Origin: a bacterium M00.F.Ca.ET.205.01.1.1 | GTDB taxonomy: Bacteria > Pseudomonadota > Alphaproteobacteria > Rhizobiales > Rhizobiaceae | DNA length: 64,000 bases | NCBI GenBank assembly: GCA_004791255.1 | Contig: SRUQ01000004.1 | Coordinates: forward strand, 200,031-264,030 | Direction of reading: 5' to 3' | Shown: in pieces, positions 25,583 through 34,735 of the stretch | Numbering within the stretch: the stretch's first letter is position 1 | Layout: the number at the start of each line of letters is the position of its first letter | The notes under the pieces: model-generated | What the model was told of the DNA's origin: nothing | Databases searched by the model: none | Seen by the model: the letters and a program-made list of their open reading frames with translations, nothing else | Made by a program: the position numbers and the translations under genes

Positions 25583-26014
25583 TCAGTTGGTCACCACGAT
25601 CCGCGTGTTGCCGAAGCCCACTTCCCGCACCATCGAATAGAAGGTCGCGGCGTTCGCCGTGTGCAGCCGTACGCAGCCATGCGAGGCCGGACGGCCGAGC
25701 TGCCTGACGGCGCCCGTTCCGTGGATGGCATAGCCGCCATGGAAGAACACCGAATAAGGCATCGGCGACATATGATATTTGCGCGAGTACCAGATACGAG
25801 CGGTGCGCTGCGGCCGGTAAGTGCCGCGTGGTGTGAAATAACCGGGTCGCGCCGTGGACACGGTCCACCGGTAAACCGACAGGCCGTATCTAACCGTCAT
25901 CGTCTGCGACGAGACGTCGATGTTTGCTTCCAACATGGCCGCATAACTTGCGGCCGGCATACCAAACAGCGCAGTTGCCAGCATCGCTGCTGCTACGAGA
26001 AACGACTTTTTCAT
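25583..26014 (-). CDS. L,D-transpeptidase (YkuD/ErfK family)
   Basis: The 143-residue exported enzyme has a signal peptide (FLVAAAMLATALFGMPAASYA) and a YkuD domain with the signature HGTGAVRQLGRPASHGCVRL, in which His112 and Cys114 are catalytic. Such enzymes make 3-3 cross-links in peptidoglycan or attach proteins to it. Rhizobiales carry many small copies of this type. Convergent with lpxXL, 25 bp apart. The frame extends to 26110, but the signal peptide fixes the start at MKKSFLVAAA. Confidence 0.92.
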   Translation of the reverse strand: MKKSFLVAAAMLATALFGMPAASYAAMLEANIDVSSQTMTVRYGLSVYRWTVSTARPGYFTPRGTYRPQRTARIWYSRKYHMSPMPYSVFFHGGYAIHGTGAVRQLGRPASHGCVRLHTANAATFYSMVREVGFGNTRIVVTN

Positions 26015-26232
26015 GCGATCAAACCCCTTTGACTGCCCTTTGTCTGCCCTCACGATGTTTTTCATCTTTTTAATGGCAGGTGAACGGGGTAACACACACT
26101 CGTTGATCAATTAGCCAATCCAAAGCAGCGAATTTGAACGATTTCGCGCAATAGTTGCCGCAACGACACGCCGCACGGGCTTGATTGCTGGCGGGCTTGC
26201 AAAACAACAGGGATCGCTGCTCAACTCTCCTG

Positions 26233-27510
26233 ATGAACGAGCGACTCCTTAATGCAATCGATATCAGGCGTGACGATCTCGTCGCGCTGACCGCCGACCT
26301 GATCCGTTTCCCGACCATCAACCCGCCGGGCGAAGCCTATCGGCCGTGCGCCGAATACATCGGCGCACGCTTGAGGAAACGTGGTTTCGAAACCGAATTC
26401 ATTCGCGCCGAAGGCACGCCCGGCGACACCGATCGCTATCCGCGCGTCAACGTTGTCGCCCGTTTCGACGGCCGCTCGCCGGGAGCCTGCGTCCACTTCA
26501 ACTCGCATATCGACGTCGTCGAAGCCGGCGACGGCTGGACCGTCGATCCCTTTGCCGGCGTCGTCAGGGATGGCAAGATCTATGGCCGCGGCGCCTGCGA
26601 CATGAAGGGCGGCCTGGCCGCTTCCATCATCGCCGCGGAAGCCTTCATGGAGGTCTTTCCCGATTTCCCCGGCGCCATCGAGATATCGGGCACGGTCGAC
26701 GAGGAGTCCGGCGGTTTCGGCGGCGTCGCCCACCTGGCAAGGCTCGGCTATTTCTCCAAACCCAAGGTCGACCACGTCATCATTCCCGAACCGCTGAACA
26801 AGGACCGCATCTGCCTTGGCCATCGCGGCGTCTGGTGGGCGGAGATCGAGACCAAGGGCGAGATCGCGCATGGTTCGATGCCCTTCCTCGGTGACAATGC
26901 GGTGCGCCACATGGGCGCCGTGCTAAGGGCTTTCGAGGACGAACTGTTCCCGGCGCTCGACCGCAAGATGACGCGCATGCCGGTGGTGCCGGAAGGCGCA
27001 AGGCGCTCGACCATGAACATCAATTCCATCCATGGCGGCCAGACCGAGGATTTCAGGCCCGGCCTGCCCTCGCCCAACGTGCCCGATTCCTGCCGGCTGA
27101 CCATCGATCGCCGCTTCCTGCTGGAAGAAGACCTCGACACGGTCAAAGGCGAAGTGATTGGCATTCTCGAGCGGCTGAAGCGCGAACGCAAGAGATTCGA
27201 CTACGAAATCCGCGACCTGATGGAGGTGCTGCCGCTGATGACCGAGCGCGACGCACCGGTGGTCAAAGCCGTGGCGCAAGGCATTCATGCGATCTTCGAC
27301 CGCGAACCCGACTATGTCATTTCGCCCGGCACCTACGACCAGAAGCACATTGCCCGCATCGGCCACATCTACGACTGCATCGCCTACGGCCCGGGTATCC
27401 TCGACCTCGCCCACCGGCCGGACGAATGGGTCGGCATCTCCGACATGGTGGAATCGGCCAAGGTGATGGCGATCGGGCTCAACGTGCTGCTGCGCGGCAC
27501 GGCCGGATAG
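26233..27510 (+). CDS. M20-family deacylase (ArgE/DapE-like)
   Basis: The 425-residue enzyme has the M20 metallopeptidase pattern: HFNSHIDVVEAGDGW (first metal His and Asp), GRGACDMKGGLAASI (bridging Asp) and VDEESGGFGG (catalytic Glu and metal Glu), with a dimerisation domain in the middle (HGSMPFLGDNAVRHMG) and a late SPGTYDQKH. Family members remove acyl groups from amino acids such as acetylornithine or succinyl-diaminopimelate. It lies 148 bp before a peptide-type ABC transporter on the same strand, so it may process the imported amide compound. Substrate is not readable. Confidence 0.88.
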   Translation: MNERLLNAIDIRRDDLVALTADLIRFPTINPPGEAYRPCAEYIGARLRKRGFETEFIRAEGTPGDTDRYPRVNVVARFDGRSPGACVHFNSHIDVVEAGDGWTVDPFAGVVRDGKIYGRGACDMKGGLAASIIAAEAFMEVFPDFPGAIEISGTVDEESGGFGGVAHLARLGYFSKPKVDHVIIPEPLNKDRICLGHRGVWWAEIETKGEIAHGSMPFLGDNAVRHMGAVLRAFEDELFPALDRKMTRMPVVPEGARRSTMNINSIHGGQTEDFRPGLPSPNVPDSCRLTIDRRFLLEEDLDTVKGEVIGILERLKRERKRFDYEIRDLMEVLPLMTERDAPVVKAVAQGIHAIFDREPDYVISPGTYDQKHIARIGHIYDCIAYGPGILDLAHRPDEWVGISDMVESAKVMAIGLNVLLRGTAG

Positions 27511-27658
27511 ACCCGCATGCGGGCAAGGTTTGACCCGGTCGATACGGCCACCGGAGAAAAACATTCCCGGCCACGCAGCCTTGCAGCACGAAACGCAATT
27601 TACTCCCGCGCGAAATCACGCTTCTATCCCCGGGCTTGAGCATTTGGGGAGTTGCACG

Positions 27659-29140
27659 ATGAAATTGTGGAAATCCATTCTGGCCGCGGCTGTTCTGACG
27701 CTGGCCGCCGCCAGCACTTCGGCGTTCGCGGCACGAACCGACCTGGTCATCGGCATTCCACTCGAGCCGCCCCATCTCGACCCGACCGCGGGCGCCGCCG
27801 CTGCCATCGATGAGGTCTTTTACGCCAACGTTTTTGAAGGTTTGACCCGCATCGGGCCGAATGGCGAGGTGCTGCCGGACCTGGCCGAAAGCTGGACGAT
27901 CTCCGACGATGGCAAGGTCTACACCTTCAAGCTGCACACCGGCGTCAAATTCCACGACGGCGCCGACTTCAGCGCCGACGACGTGAAATTCTCGCTCGAC
28001 CGTGCCCGCGCCGACAACTCGGTCAATGCGCAGAAGGGCCTGTTTGCCGCCATCGACAAGGTCGACGTGGTCGATCCGGCGACCGTCAAGATCACGCTGA
28101 AGAACCCACAGGGTTCCTTCCTCTACAATATGGGCTGGGGCGACGCGGTGATGGTGTCGCCGAAATCCGCCGACGCCAACAAGGAGAAACCGGTCGGCAC
28201 CGGCCCGTTCAAGTTCCAGAGCTGGGCCAAGGGATCGTCGATCACCCTGGTCAAGGCAGACCATTACTGGGGCGCCCCGGTGTTCCTCGACAAGGTAGAG
28301 TTTCGCATCGTGCCCGACGCCGCGGCCTCTGTGCCGGCGTTGCTCTCGGGCGACATCCAGGCCTTCCCGTTCTTCGATCCCGACAGCCTGGCGCAGGTCA
28401 AGGACGATCCGCGTTTCAAGCTGGTGATCGGCGCGACAGAGGGCGAAACCATCCTGTCGATCAACAACAAAAAGCCGCCCTTCGACAAATTGCAGGTCAG
28501 GCAGGCGATTTCCTACGCGCTCGACCGCAAGGCGATCATCGACGGCGCCTCGGCCAGTCTCGGGCAACCGATCGGCTCGCATATGTCGCCGGCCAACAAG
28601 GACTATGTCGACCTCACAGGCCGCTATCCGCATGACGTCGCCAAGGCCAAGGAACTGTTGAAGCAGGCCGGATTGGAAAACGGTTTCAAGGCAACGCTGA
28701 AGCTTCCGCCCCCATCCTATGCGCGCCTTGGCGGTGAGATCATCGCTTCCGAGCTTCGCGACGTCGGCATCGATCTCGAAATCATCCCGGTCGAATGGGC
28801 GCAGTGGCTGGACCAGGTGTTCACCAAGAAGGATTACGACCTGACCATCGTCTCGCACACCGAGCCCAACGACATCGATATCTATTCGCGCAAGGATTAT
28901 TACTTCAACTACGACAATCCGGCCTTCGACAAGTTGATCGCCGACCTCAACCTCACCTCCGACGAAGCCAAGCGCAAGGAGTTGCTCGGGCAGGCGCAGA
29001 AGATCCTCGCCGACGACGCCGTGGTCGGCTTCCTCTACGAACTGCCAAAGGTCGGCGTCTGGGACGCCAAGCTGCAGGGCCTATGGGAAAATGCGCCGAT
29101 CCAGGCCAATGACCTGACCAAGGTGAAGTGGTCGGACTGA
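27659..29140 (+). CDS. ABC transporter substrate-binding protein (peptide/nickel family)
   Basis: The 493-residue protein has a signal peptide (KSILAAAVLTLAAASTSAFA) and an SBP_bac_5 domain (LVIGIPLEPPHLDPTAGAAA, NVFEGLTRIGPNGEVLPDLA, FKLHTGVKFHDGADFSADDV). The family binds oligopeptides, amino sugars or other small solutes in the periplasm. A GGGGAG ribosome site precedes the ATG. It heads a set with two permeases and a fused double ATPase, although a 308-bp palindromic repeat region separates it from the first permease. Confidence 0.93.
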   Translation: MKLWKSILAAAVLTLAAASTSAFAARTDLVIGIPLEPPHLDPTAGAAAAIDEVFYANVFEGLTRIGPNGEVLPDLAESWTISDDGKVYTFKLHTGVKFHDGADFSADDVKFSLDRARADNSVNAQKGLFAAIDKVDVVDPATVKITLKNPQGSFLYNMGWGDAVMVSPKSADANKEKPVGTGPFKFQSWAKGSSITLVKADHYWGAPVFLDKVEFRIVPDAAASVPALLSGDIQAFPFFDPDSLAQVKDDPRFKLVIGATEGETILSINNKKPPFDKLQVRQAISYALDRKAIIDGASASLGQPIGSHMSPANKDYVDLTGRYPHDVAKAKELLKQAGLENGFKATLKLPPPSYARLGGEIIASELRDVGIDLEIIPVEWAQWLDQVFTKKDYDLTIVSHTEPNDIDIYSRKDYYFNYDNPAFDKLIADLNLTSDEAKRKELLGQAQKILADDAVVGFLYELPKVGVWDAKLQGLWENAPIQANDLTKVKWSD

Positions 29141-29152
29141 AGCTCTCCTCGT

Positions 29153-29362
29153 TTCGTCATCCTAGGGCGAAGCGGTGAGCGAAGCGAACTGCGCAGACCC
29201 TAGGATCCATGCCGCGACCTGCGAGAGCTTCGACGGCGCAGGATTGAGGTGGAGCGAGGCAATGTTTGTTCTGGACCGTTGTGTTCCCAGGCCTGGATCA
29301 CGGCATGGATCCTGGGGTCTCCGCGACGTCGCTTCGCTCCTGCTTCGCCCCAGGATGACGAA
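29153..29362. repeat. Long inverted-repeat intergenic element
   Basis: Two arms of about 62 bases (29153-29214 and 29301-29362) are near-perfect reverse complements around an 86-base centre. The outer ends read TTCGTCATCCT and AGGATGACGAA and the inner ends carry GGATCCATGCCG/CGGCATGGATCC. This is the hallmark of the dispersed palindromic elements common between rhizobial genes. It sits inside the transporter operon, between substrate-binding and permease genes, so its transcript would form a very long hairpin that could reduce or uncouple permease expression. The rest of the 308-bp gap shows no gene. Confidence 0.8.
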
Positions 29363-29448
29363 GTCGTGGTGAGCTGTCGTCAAAACAGAAAACGTGATTG
29401 CGCAATGGTACGGCTTTCCCGAACAATCGCTACTGTCGTCCGCCTCTC

Positions 29449-30396
29449 ATGACCACCTACCTCCTCAAGCGCCTGGCCATCGCCTTCGCCACCCTGGTGC
29501 TGGCCTCCATTGTCGTCTTCGCCGTGCTTGAAATCCTGCCCGGCGATCCGGCGCGGTTGATGCTGGGCATGAATGCCAGCACCGACCAGGTCGAATTGCT
29601 GCGCAACCAGATGGGCCTCAATGCGCCGCTCGTCCTGCGCTACCTGCACTGGGCCGGCGGCCTGCTCAGCCTCGATTTCGGCCGCTCCTATACTTATTCG
29701 GTGCCGGTCATCGATCTCGTGCGTGAGCGGCTGGCCGTCTCGCTGCCGCTGGCGCTGATCGCGCTGGCGCTGTCCACCGTCATTGCCATTCCGGTCGGCC
29801 TGTTTTCAGCCAGCCGGCGCGGCCGGGCCGGTGATACGATTTCCATGGGAGCCGCACAGCTTGGCGTCGCCGTGCCCAATTTCTGGTTCGCGCTGATGCT
29901 TATCTATGTCTTCGCCGTCTGGCTGCGGCTGGTGCCGGCCGGCGGCTTTCCCGGCTGGGGCGCCGGCGCCTGGCCGGCACTGAAATCGCTGCTGCTGCCG
30001 GCGGTGGCGTTGGCCTTGCCGCAAGCGGCGATCCTGGCCCGCGTCACCCGCTCGGCGCTGATCGAGGTGCTCAACGAGGACTATATCCGCACCGCCCGCG
30101 CCAAGGGCCTGCCCTATCGCGCCGTGCTGTGGCGGCACGCGCTGCGCAACGCCATGATCCCGGTGCTGACCATACTCGGCCTGCAATTCGCCTTCCTGCT
30201 CGCCGGCACCATCATCATCGAGAATGTCTTCTACCTGCCCGGCCTCGGCCGTCTGGTGTTCCAGGCCATTACCCAGCGCGACCTGATCGTCGTCGAAAGC
30301 GTCGTCATGTTGCTGGTCGCCGCGGTCATCGCCGTCAATCTCCTGGTCGATCTCTCCTATGCCGCGGTCGATCCGCGCCTGAGAGGCCGGCGATGA
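29449..30396 (+). CDS. ABC transporter permease, DppB type
   Basis: The 315-residue membrane protein has six predicted helices and the DppB-type opening MTTYLLKRLAIAFATLVLAS, LEILPGDPARLMLG and the EAA coupling loop (YIRTARAKGLPYRAVLWRHA). It forms the inner-membrane channel with the next gene, which it overlaps by four bases (ATGA). Confidence 0.93.
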   Translation: MTTYLLKRLAIAFATLVLASIVVFAVLEILPGDPARLMLGMNASTDQVELLRNQMGLNAPLVLRYLHWAGGLLSLDFGRSYTYSVPVIDLVRERLAVSLPLALIALALSTVIAIPVGLFSASRRGRAGDTISMGAAQLGVAVPNFWFALMLIYVFAVWLRLVPAGGFPGWGAGAWPALKSLLLPAVALALPQAAILARVTRSALIEVLNEDYIRTARAKGLPYRAVLWRHALRNAMIPVLTILGLQFAFLLAGTIIIENVFYLPGLGRLVFQAITQRDLIVVESVVMLLVAAVIAVNLLVDLSYAAVDPRLRGRR

Positions 30397-31262
30397 CGCT
30401 GCATCTGGAGATCCCCGAGGAAACGTTTGCCGCTATTCTGGCCAAGGCGTTCAGGAACACCGCTTTCGTGACCGGCTTCGTCATCACCTTGCTGATCCTG
30501 GCAATGGCTTTGGCCTCCTATGTCTGGACGCCCTATGACGTGACGAAGCTGGTCATCTCGGACAAGACGCAAGGTCCCACGCTGGCGCACTGGTTCGGCA
30601 CCGACCATTTCGGCCGCGATATCCTGTCGATGATCATGGTCGGCGCCCGCAACTCGATCGCCGTGGCGCTGGTCGCGGTCGGCATCGGCATGGGCGTCGG
30701 CGTGCCGCTCGGCGCCTTTGCCGCGGCGCGCGGCGGCCTCGTCGACGAAGCGCTGATGCGCATCAACGACCTTGTCTTCGCCTTCCCGGCCTTGCTCTCG
30801 GCGATCATGATCACCGCCATTTTCGGGCCGGGCGCGATCAATGCCATCATCGCCATCGGCATTTTCAACATCCCGGTCTTTGCCCGCGTCGCGCGCGCCG
30901 GCGCACTGGCGATCTGGCCGCGTGAGTTCATCCTCGCCGCACGCGCCGCCGGCAAGGGCAAGACACAGATCACCATCGAACACGTGCTGCCCAACATCGC
31001 CACGCTGCTCCTGGTGCAAGGCACCATCCAGTTCGCGCTCGGCATCCTGGCCGAAGCCGGGCTTTCCTATCTGGGCCTCGGCGCGCAGCCACCAATGCCG
31101 AGCTGGGGCCGCATGCTGTTCGACGCCCAGACCCGCATGACGGTGGCGCCGTGGATGGCGATCTTCCCCGGCATGGCGATCGTCATCACGGTGCTTGGCC
31201 TGAACCTGCTCGGCGACGGCATCGCCGACATACTCGACCCGAAGTCGCGGCGGCAGCGATGA
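30393..31262 (+). CDS. ABC transporter permease, DppC type
   Basis: The 289-residue membrane protein carries the DppC marks: an N-terminal helix, HWFGTDHFGRDILSMIMVGA and the coupling loop FILAARAAGKGKTQITIEHV, then GLSYLGLGAQPPMPSWGRML. It starts inside the stop of the previous permease and overlaps the next gene's start by four bases, so the three are translated together. Confidence 0.93.
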   Translation: MTLHLEIPEETFAAILAKAFRNTAFVTGFVITLLILAMALASYVWTPYDVTKLVISDKTQGPTLAHWFGTDHFGRDILSMIMVGARNSIAVALVAVGIGMGVGVPLGAFAAARGGLVDEALMRINDLVFAFPALLSAIMITAIFGPGAINAIIAIGIFNIPVFARVARAGALAIWPREFILAARAAGKGKTQITIEHVLPNIATLLLVQGTIQFALGILAEAGLSYLGLGAQPPMPSWGRMLFDAQTRMTVAPWMAIFPGMAIVITVLGLNLLGDGIADILDPKSRRQR

Positions 31263-32881
31263 GTCTGCTCGAAATCGAAAACCTGTCGCTCGACATTGGC
31301 GACATGCCGATTCTCAAGGACGTGGAGCTTTCCGTCGCGCCCGGCGAAATCATGGGTCTGGTTGGCGAGTCCGGTTCGGGCAAATCGATGACCGCGCTGA
31401 CGGTGATGCGGCTCCTGCCACACGCGGCCCGCGCCACCGGGCGGGTCGCGTTCGACGGCATCGATATCCTGTCGGCCAGCGAGGACCAGATGTGCGCGCT
31501 GCGCGGCGACGACATCGGCATGGTGTTCCAGGAGCCTATGACGGCGCTGAACCCGGTCAAGACCATCGGCGAGCAGGTTGCCGAAGGCATTCGCTGGCAC
31601 ACGAAAGCAACGCGGGCGCAGGCAGAGGAGAGAGCGCGAAAAATGCTCGACCGCGTCGGCCTGCCCTCGGCAAAATTCCCGCTCTCGCGCTATCCGCATG
31701 AACTGTCGGGCGGCCAGCGCCAGCGCGTCGTCATCGCCATCGCCTGCGCACTCAAGCCGAAGCTGCTGATCGCTGACGAGCCGACAACGGCCTTGGACGT
31801 GGTGCTGCAGGCACAGATCCTCGACCTCTTGCGCGACCTCGTTACCGAAAATCGTATGGGTCTGCTGCTGATCTCGCACGACCTCGCCGTCGTCACCGAA
31901 ATGGCCGACCGCATCACCATCCTGCGCCATGGCGAGGTGATGGAGGCCGGCGACACGGCGCGCACGTTGTCGGCGCAGCTCCATCCCTACACACGCCAGC
32001 TGGCACAGGCCTCGATGCATGTGCCGGCACGGCCGAAAACCCATCTTGCCGGCGCTGCCAAGCCATTGCTGGAGGTCGAAGGCGCGACGCGAGACTATTC
32101 CGGACGGCGCACCTCCCTCTTCAAACGCGCGCCCGATATCCGGGCCGTCGACGATGTCTCCCTGTCGATCGCGCCAGGCCAGTCGGTGGCGCTGGTCGGC
32201 CGGTCCGGCTGCGGCAAGTCAACGCTCGCGCGCATGATCCTGGCGCTGGACAGGCCGACATCGGGCACCATCCGATTTCGTGGCGAGACTGTTACCGGCA
32301 AGAGCGAGGCGCACCTGAAGCCGGCACGGCGCGACATGCAGGTTGTTTTCCAGGATCCCTACGGCTCGTTCGATCCGCGTCAAAAAGTGGAAAAACTGGT
32401 CGCCGAACCCCTGCATGTTCTGGACAAAAATCCGACCCGTGCCGAGCGCCGTGAAAGGGTGGCGCAAGCACTGCACGAGGTTGGCCTCGGCCCGCGCGAT
32501 CTCGACAAATATCCGCATGAATTCTCGGGCGGCCAGCGCCAGCGGCTGTCGATCGCGCGCGCCATCATCACGCGCCCCAAGCTGGTTGTCGCCGACGAGC
32601 CGGTCTCGGCGCTCGATGTCTCGATCCGCGCCCAGATCCTCGACCTGTTCGCCGAGCTCAACCAGAAGCTCGGCATCGCCTACCTGTTCATCACCCACGA
32701 CCTGACCGTCGCCCGCGCCATCACGGACGAAGTGCTGGTCATGCACGAAGGCAAGATCGTCGAGCGCGGCAAGACGAGCGAGGTGCTCGACCACCCGCAA
32801 TCGGAGGCGGCGCAAGCGCTGGTCACCGCCGCCCCCGACCTGCACCGGGCAATGGCTCGGCGGATGCAGGAACAGGGGTGA
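31259..32881 (+). CDS. Double ABC transporter ATPase (DppD-DppF fusion type)
   Basis: The 540-residue protein holds two complete nucleotide-binding domains, about residues 1-250 and 270-540. Each has a Walker A (GESGSGKS, GRSGCGKS), a signature (LSGGQRQR, FSGGQRQR) and a Walker B (LLIADEPTTALD, LVVADEPVSALD). Both belong to the peptide/nickel importer ATPase family, so one gene replaces the usual dppD and dppF pair. It completes the transporter whose permeases overlap it. Confidence 0.94.
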   Translation: MSLLEIENLSLDIGDMPILKDVELSVAPGEIMGLVGESGSGKSMTALTVMRLLPHAARATGRVAFDGIDILSASEDQMCALRGDDIGMVFQEPMTALNPVKTIGEQVAEGIRWHTKATRAQAEERARKMLDRVGLPSAKFPLSRYPHELSGGQRQRVVIAIACALKPKLLIADEPTTALDVVLQAQILDLLRDLVTENRMGLLLISHDLAVVTEMADRITILRHGEVMEAGDTARTLSAQLHPYTRQLAQASMHVPARPKTHLAGAAKPLLEVEGATRDYSGRRTSLFKRAPDIRAVDDVSLSIAPGQSVALVGRSGCGKSTLARMILALDRPTSGTIRFRGETVTGKSEAHLKPARRDMQVVFQDPYGSFDPRQKVEKLVAEPLHVLDKNPTRAERRERVAQALHEVGLGPRDLDKYPHEFSGGQRQRLSIARAIITRPKLVVADEPVSALDVSIRAQILDLFAELNQKLGIAYLFITHDLTVARAITDEVLVMHEGKIVERGKTSEVLDHPQSEAAQALVTAAPDLHRAMARRMQEQG

Positions 32882-32900
32882 GCAGCCGGTTCGCGAAGCG

Positions 32901-32984
32901 ATCGTGCCAGTGGCACGATGAAAGGCTAGCGAACGGTGAAGACCCGGTTCGCCTTCGGGCGGATCGGAACGTCCAGTGGACGTT
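32901..32984. repeat. Two related triloop hairpins after the ABC operon
   Basis: ATCGTGCC-AGT-GGCACGAT (32901-32919) and AACGTCC-AGT-GGACGTT (32968-32984) are perfect inverted repeats with the same AGT loop, inside the 181-bp convergent gap. They may stop transcription from either side, and their shared layout suggests a dispersed repeat family. Confidence 0.45.
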
Positions 32985-33062
32985 TCGAAGGGTTTGAACG
33001 CCCGAAGGGCTAAAGGACGCTGCGCAGCAGCGGGGACCCGGCCGGCAGCAGGCAGTTCGCTG

Positions 33063-33494
33063 TTACTCTTCCGGCTTCACCACATCGACCGGGCTGATGT
33101 CGAGCAGGTCGAGCGTGCGGCGCAGCAGCCGTACTTCGGTCTCGGCCAATTGCGAATCCGCCTTGGCAATCTCCGCCATGTGCTGGGCCAGCTGCTTGCG
33201 CCGCTCGACATCGAGGTCGCGGAACAGCGCGATCGCCTGCGAACCATTGGTCTCGTAGCCGAACTCGTTGAGATACTCGATGACGCTGTCGATGCTGGTT
33301 TCAGGAATGCCGAAGGCCTCCTTGCAGATGCGCCGGAAGGCAACCATCTCGCTCTCGCTGACCGTGCCGTCGGCCAGGATCATACGGAACAGCATCAGGA
33401 GTTCCGCCGACAGCACCGGATCGTCAGCCACCTTGCGCACGCCCGGGTCACCGTCGAAGATCGAACGTATCTGGTCGAGCAGTGCGAATGCCAT
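33063..33494 (-). CDS. TerB-like small cytoplasmic protein
   Basis: The 143-residue all-helical protein has the TerB/DjlA-like pattern: LMLFRMILADGTVSESEMVA (acidic turn that may bind metal), then FRRICKEAFGIPETSIDSVI and MAEIAKADSQLAETEVRLLR with a second copy of the same turn. The domain is found in tellurite-resistance and membrane-stress proteins, but its role in single-domain copies is unknown. It stands alone, convergent with the ABC operon. Confidence 0.8.
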   Translation of the reverse strand: MAFALLDQIRSIFDGDPGVRKVADDPVLSAELLMLFRMILADGTVSESEMVAFRRICKEAFGIPETSIDSVIEYLNEFGYETNGSQAIALFRDLDVERRKQLAQHMAEIAKADSQLAETEVRLLRRTLDLLDISPVDVVKPEE

Positions 33495-33641
33495 CAGGGG
33501 CCTCTTTCCGGGTCAACAGCACACAAATAGAAATCCGAGCGCGGTGCGCCTGGATAGTGGTAGCGCGGAATTCGTCTTGCGCAAACAGGGCGGTCGTGGT
33601 CGAACGCCCAATATCTTAGCCGGCCGGACCCCTCCCCTCAG

Positions 33642-34427
33642 ATGATCGACCTCACCACCCAGTCCATCGCCATTCTCGTGTTCGCCGGCTTTGCCGCGGG
33701 CTTTGTCGATTCGATTGCCGGTGGCGGCGGGCTGATCACCATTCCAGCGCTGTTGCTCGCCGGTTTCTCCCCGGTCGAGGCGCTGGGGACCAACAAGCTG
33801 CAGGGCATGTTCGGCTCCGGCTCTGCAACGATCCACTACGCCTCGAAAGGCCACGTCGATTTGCGCCGGCAGTTGCCGTCGGCGCTGCTGGCACTGGCCG
33901 GCGGTGCGATCGGCGCCTTGTTGGCGACGGTCGTGCCCGGCGATCTGTTGCGGGCGCTGCTGCCGCTGGTGCTGATTGCCATCGCCCTCTACTTCGCGTT
34001 CAAACCCAACATGAACGATGTCGACCGCGCCGAGCGCCTGTCGCCGTTCCTGTTCGGAGTGACCCTGGTGCCGGCCATCGGCTTCTATGACGGCCTGTTC
34101 GGGCCGGGCGCCGGTTCCTTCTACATGCTGGCCTTCGTGACGCTCGCCGGCTACGGCGTGCTCAAGGCGACGGCGCACACCAAGCTGCTCAATTTCGCCT
34201 CCAACATCGGCGGCTTCATCGTCTTCGCCGCTGTCGGCGTCATCTACTGGAAGATCGGCCTGATCATGGGCGTCGCCCAGTTCCTCGGCGCGCGTCTGGG
34301 CGCCAGCCTTGCCATGCGCGTCGGCGCCCGGCTGATCAAGCCGCTGCTGGTCATCGTGTGCGTGGCGCTGGCAGTCAAGCTGCTGGCCGATCCGGCCAAC
34401 CCGCTGCGTGTCATGATTGGTGTATGA
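33642..34427 (+). CDS. TSUP (TauE/SafE) family permease
   Basis: The 261-residue protein has about eight hydrophobic helices and the repeated TSUP motif: AGFVDSIAGGGGLITIPALL in the first half and FYDGLFGPGAGSFYMLAFV in the second. Members export sulfite, sulfoacetate or related small acids. The substrate is not evident; sulfur-compound enzymes elsewhere in the window make a sulfonate or sulfite plausible only as a guess. Confidence 0.88.
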   Translation: MIDLTTQSIAILVFAGFAAGFVDSIAGGGGLITIPALLLAGFSPVEALGTNKLQGMFGSGSATIHYASKGHVDLRRQLPSALLALAGGAIGALLATVVPGDLLRALLPLVLIAIALYFAFKPNMNDVDRAERLSPFLFGVTLVPAIGFYDGLFGPGAGSFYMLAFVTLAGYGVLKATAHTKLLNFASNIGGFIVFAAVGVIYWKIGLIMGVAQFLGARLGASLAMRVGARLIKPLLVIVCVALAVKLLADPANPLRVMIGV

Positions 34428-34478
34428 TCGCGCCGCTGGTAGAATGCCGGCGTACGAATCATGTCGGAGGAGCCACAC

Positions 34479-34649
34479 ATGAATCTCAGTGCACCCACCC
34501 AGATCGTGTTCATTATTTCGTTGGTCATCGCCCTCATCGGCGTGCTCGCCGCTCTTGGCATTCTTGCATTTATCCCTATTGCCGCGGTGTGGATTGTCCT
34601 CATCGCCTACATCGTGCTTGCCGTAGCCTGTGTTATGCGCGGCGCCTGA
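34479..34649 (+). CDS. Small two-helix membrane protein
   Basis: The 56-residue product is almost wholly hydrophobic, with two helices (IVFIISLVIALIGVLAALGI and AAVWIVLIAYIVLAVACVM). A GGAGGA ribosome site sits 8 bases before the ATG at 34479, and a strong terminator follows the stop, both of which support a real gene. I do not know a function; similar tiny proteins are common in rhizobia. An in-frame ATG at 34461 is less likely because the ribosome site lies downstream of it. Confidence 0.72.
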   Translation: MNLSAPTQIVFIISLVIALIGVLAALGILAFIPIAAVWIVLIAYIVLAVACVMRGA

Positions 34650-34677
34650 CGGGTCTCCTCGATAAGTGAGGATCGAG

Positions 34678-34703
34678 AGCGCCCGGCCCCGCCGGGCGCT
34701 TTT
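34678..34703 (+). terminator. Rho-independent terminator
   Basis: AGCGCCCGG and CCGGGCGCT form a perfect 9-bp stem with a 5-base loop, followed by TTTT. It ends the transcript of the small membrane protein. Confidence 0.85.
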
Positions 34704-34735
34704 GATTCCAGGCCTTGGTCTGCTAGCATCGCCCC

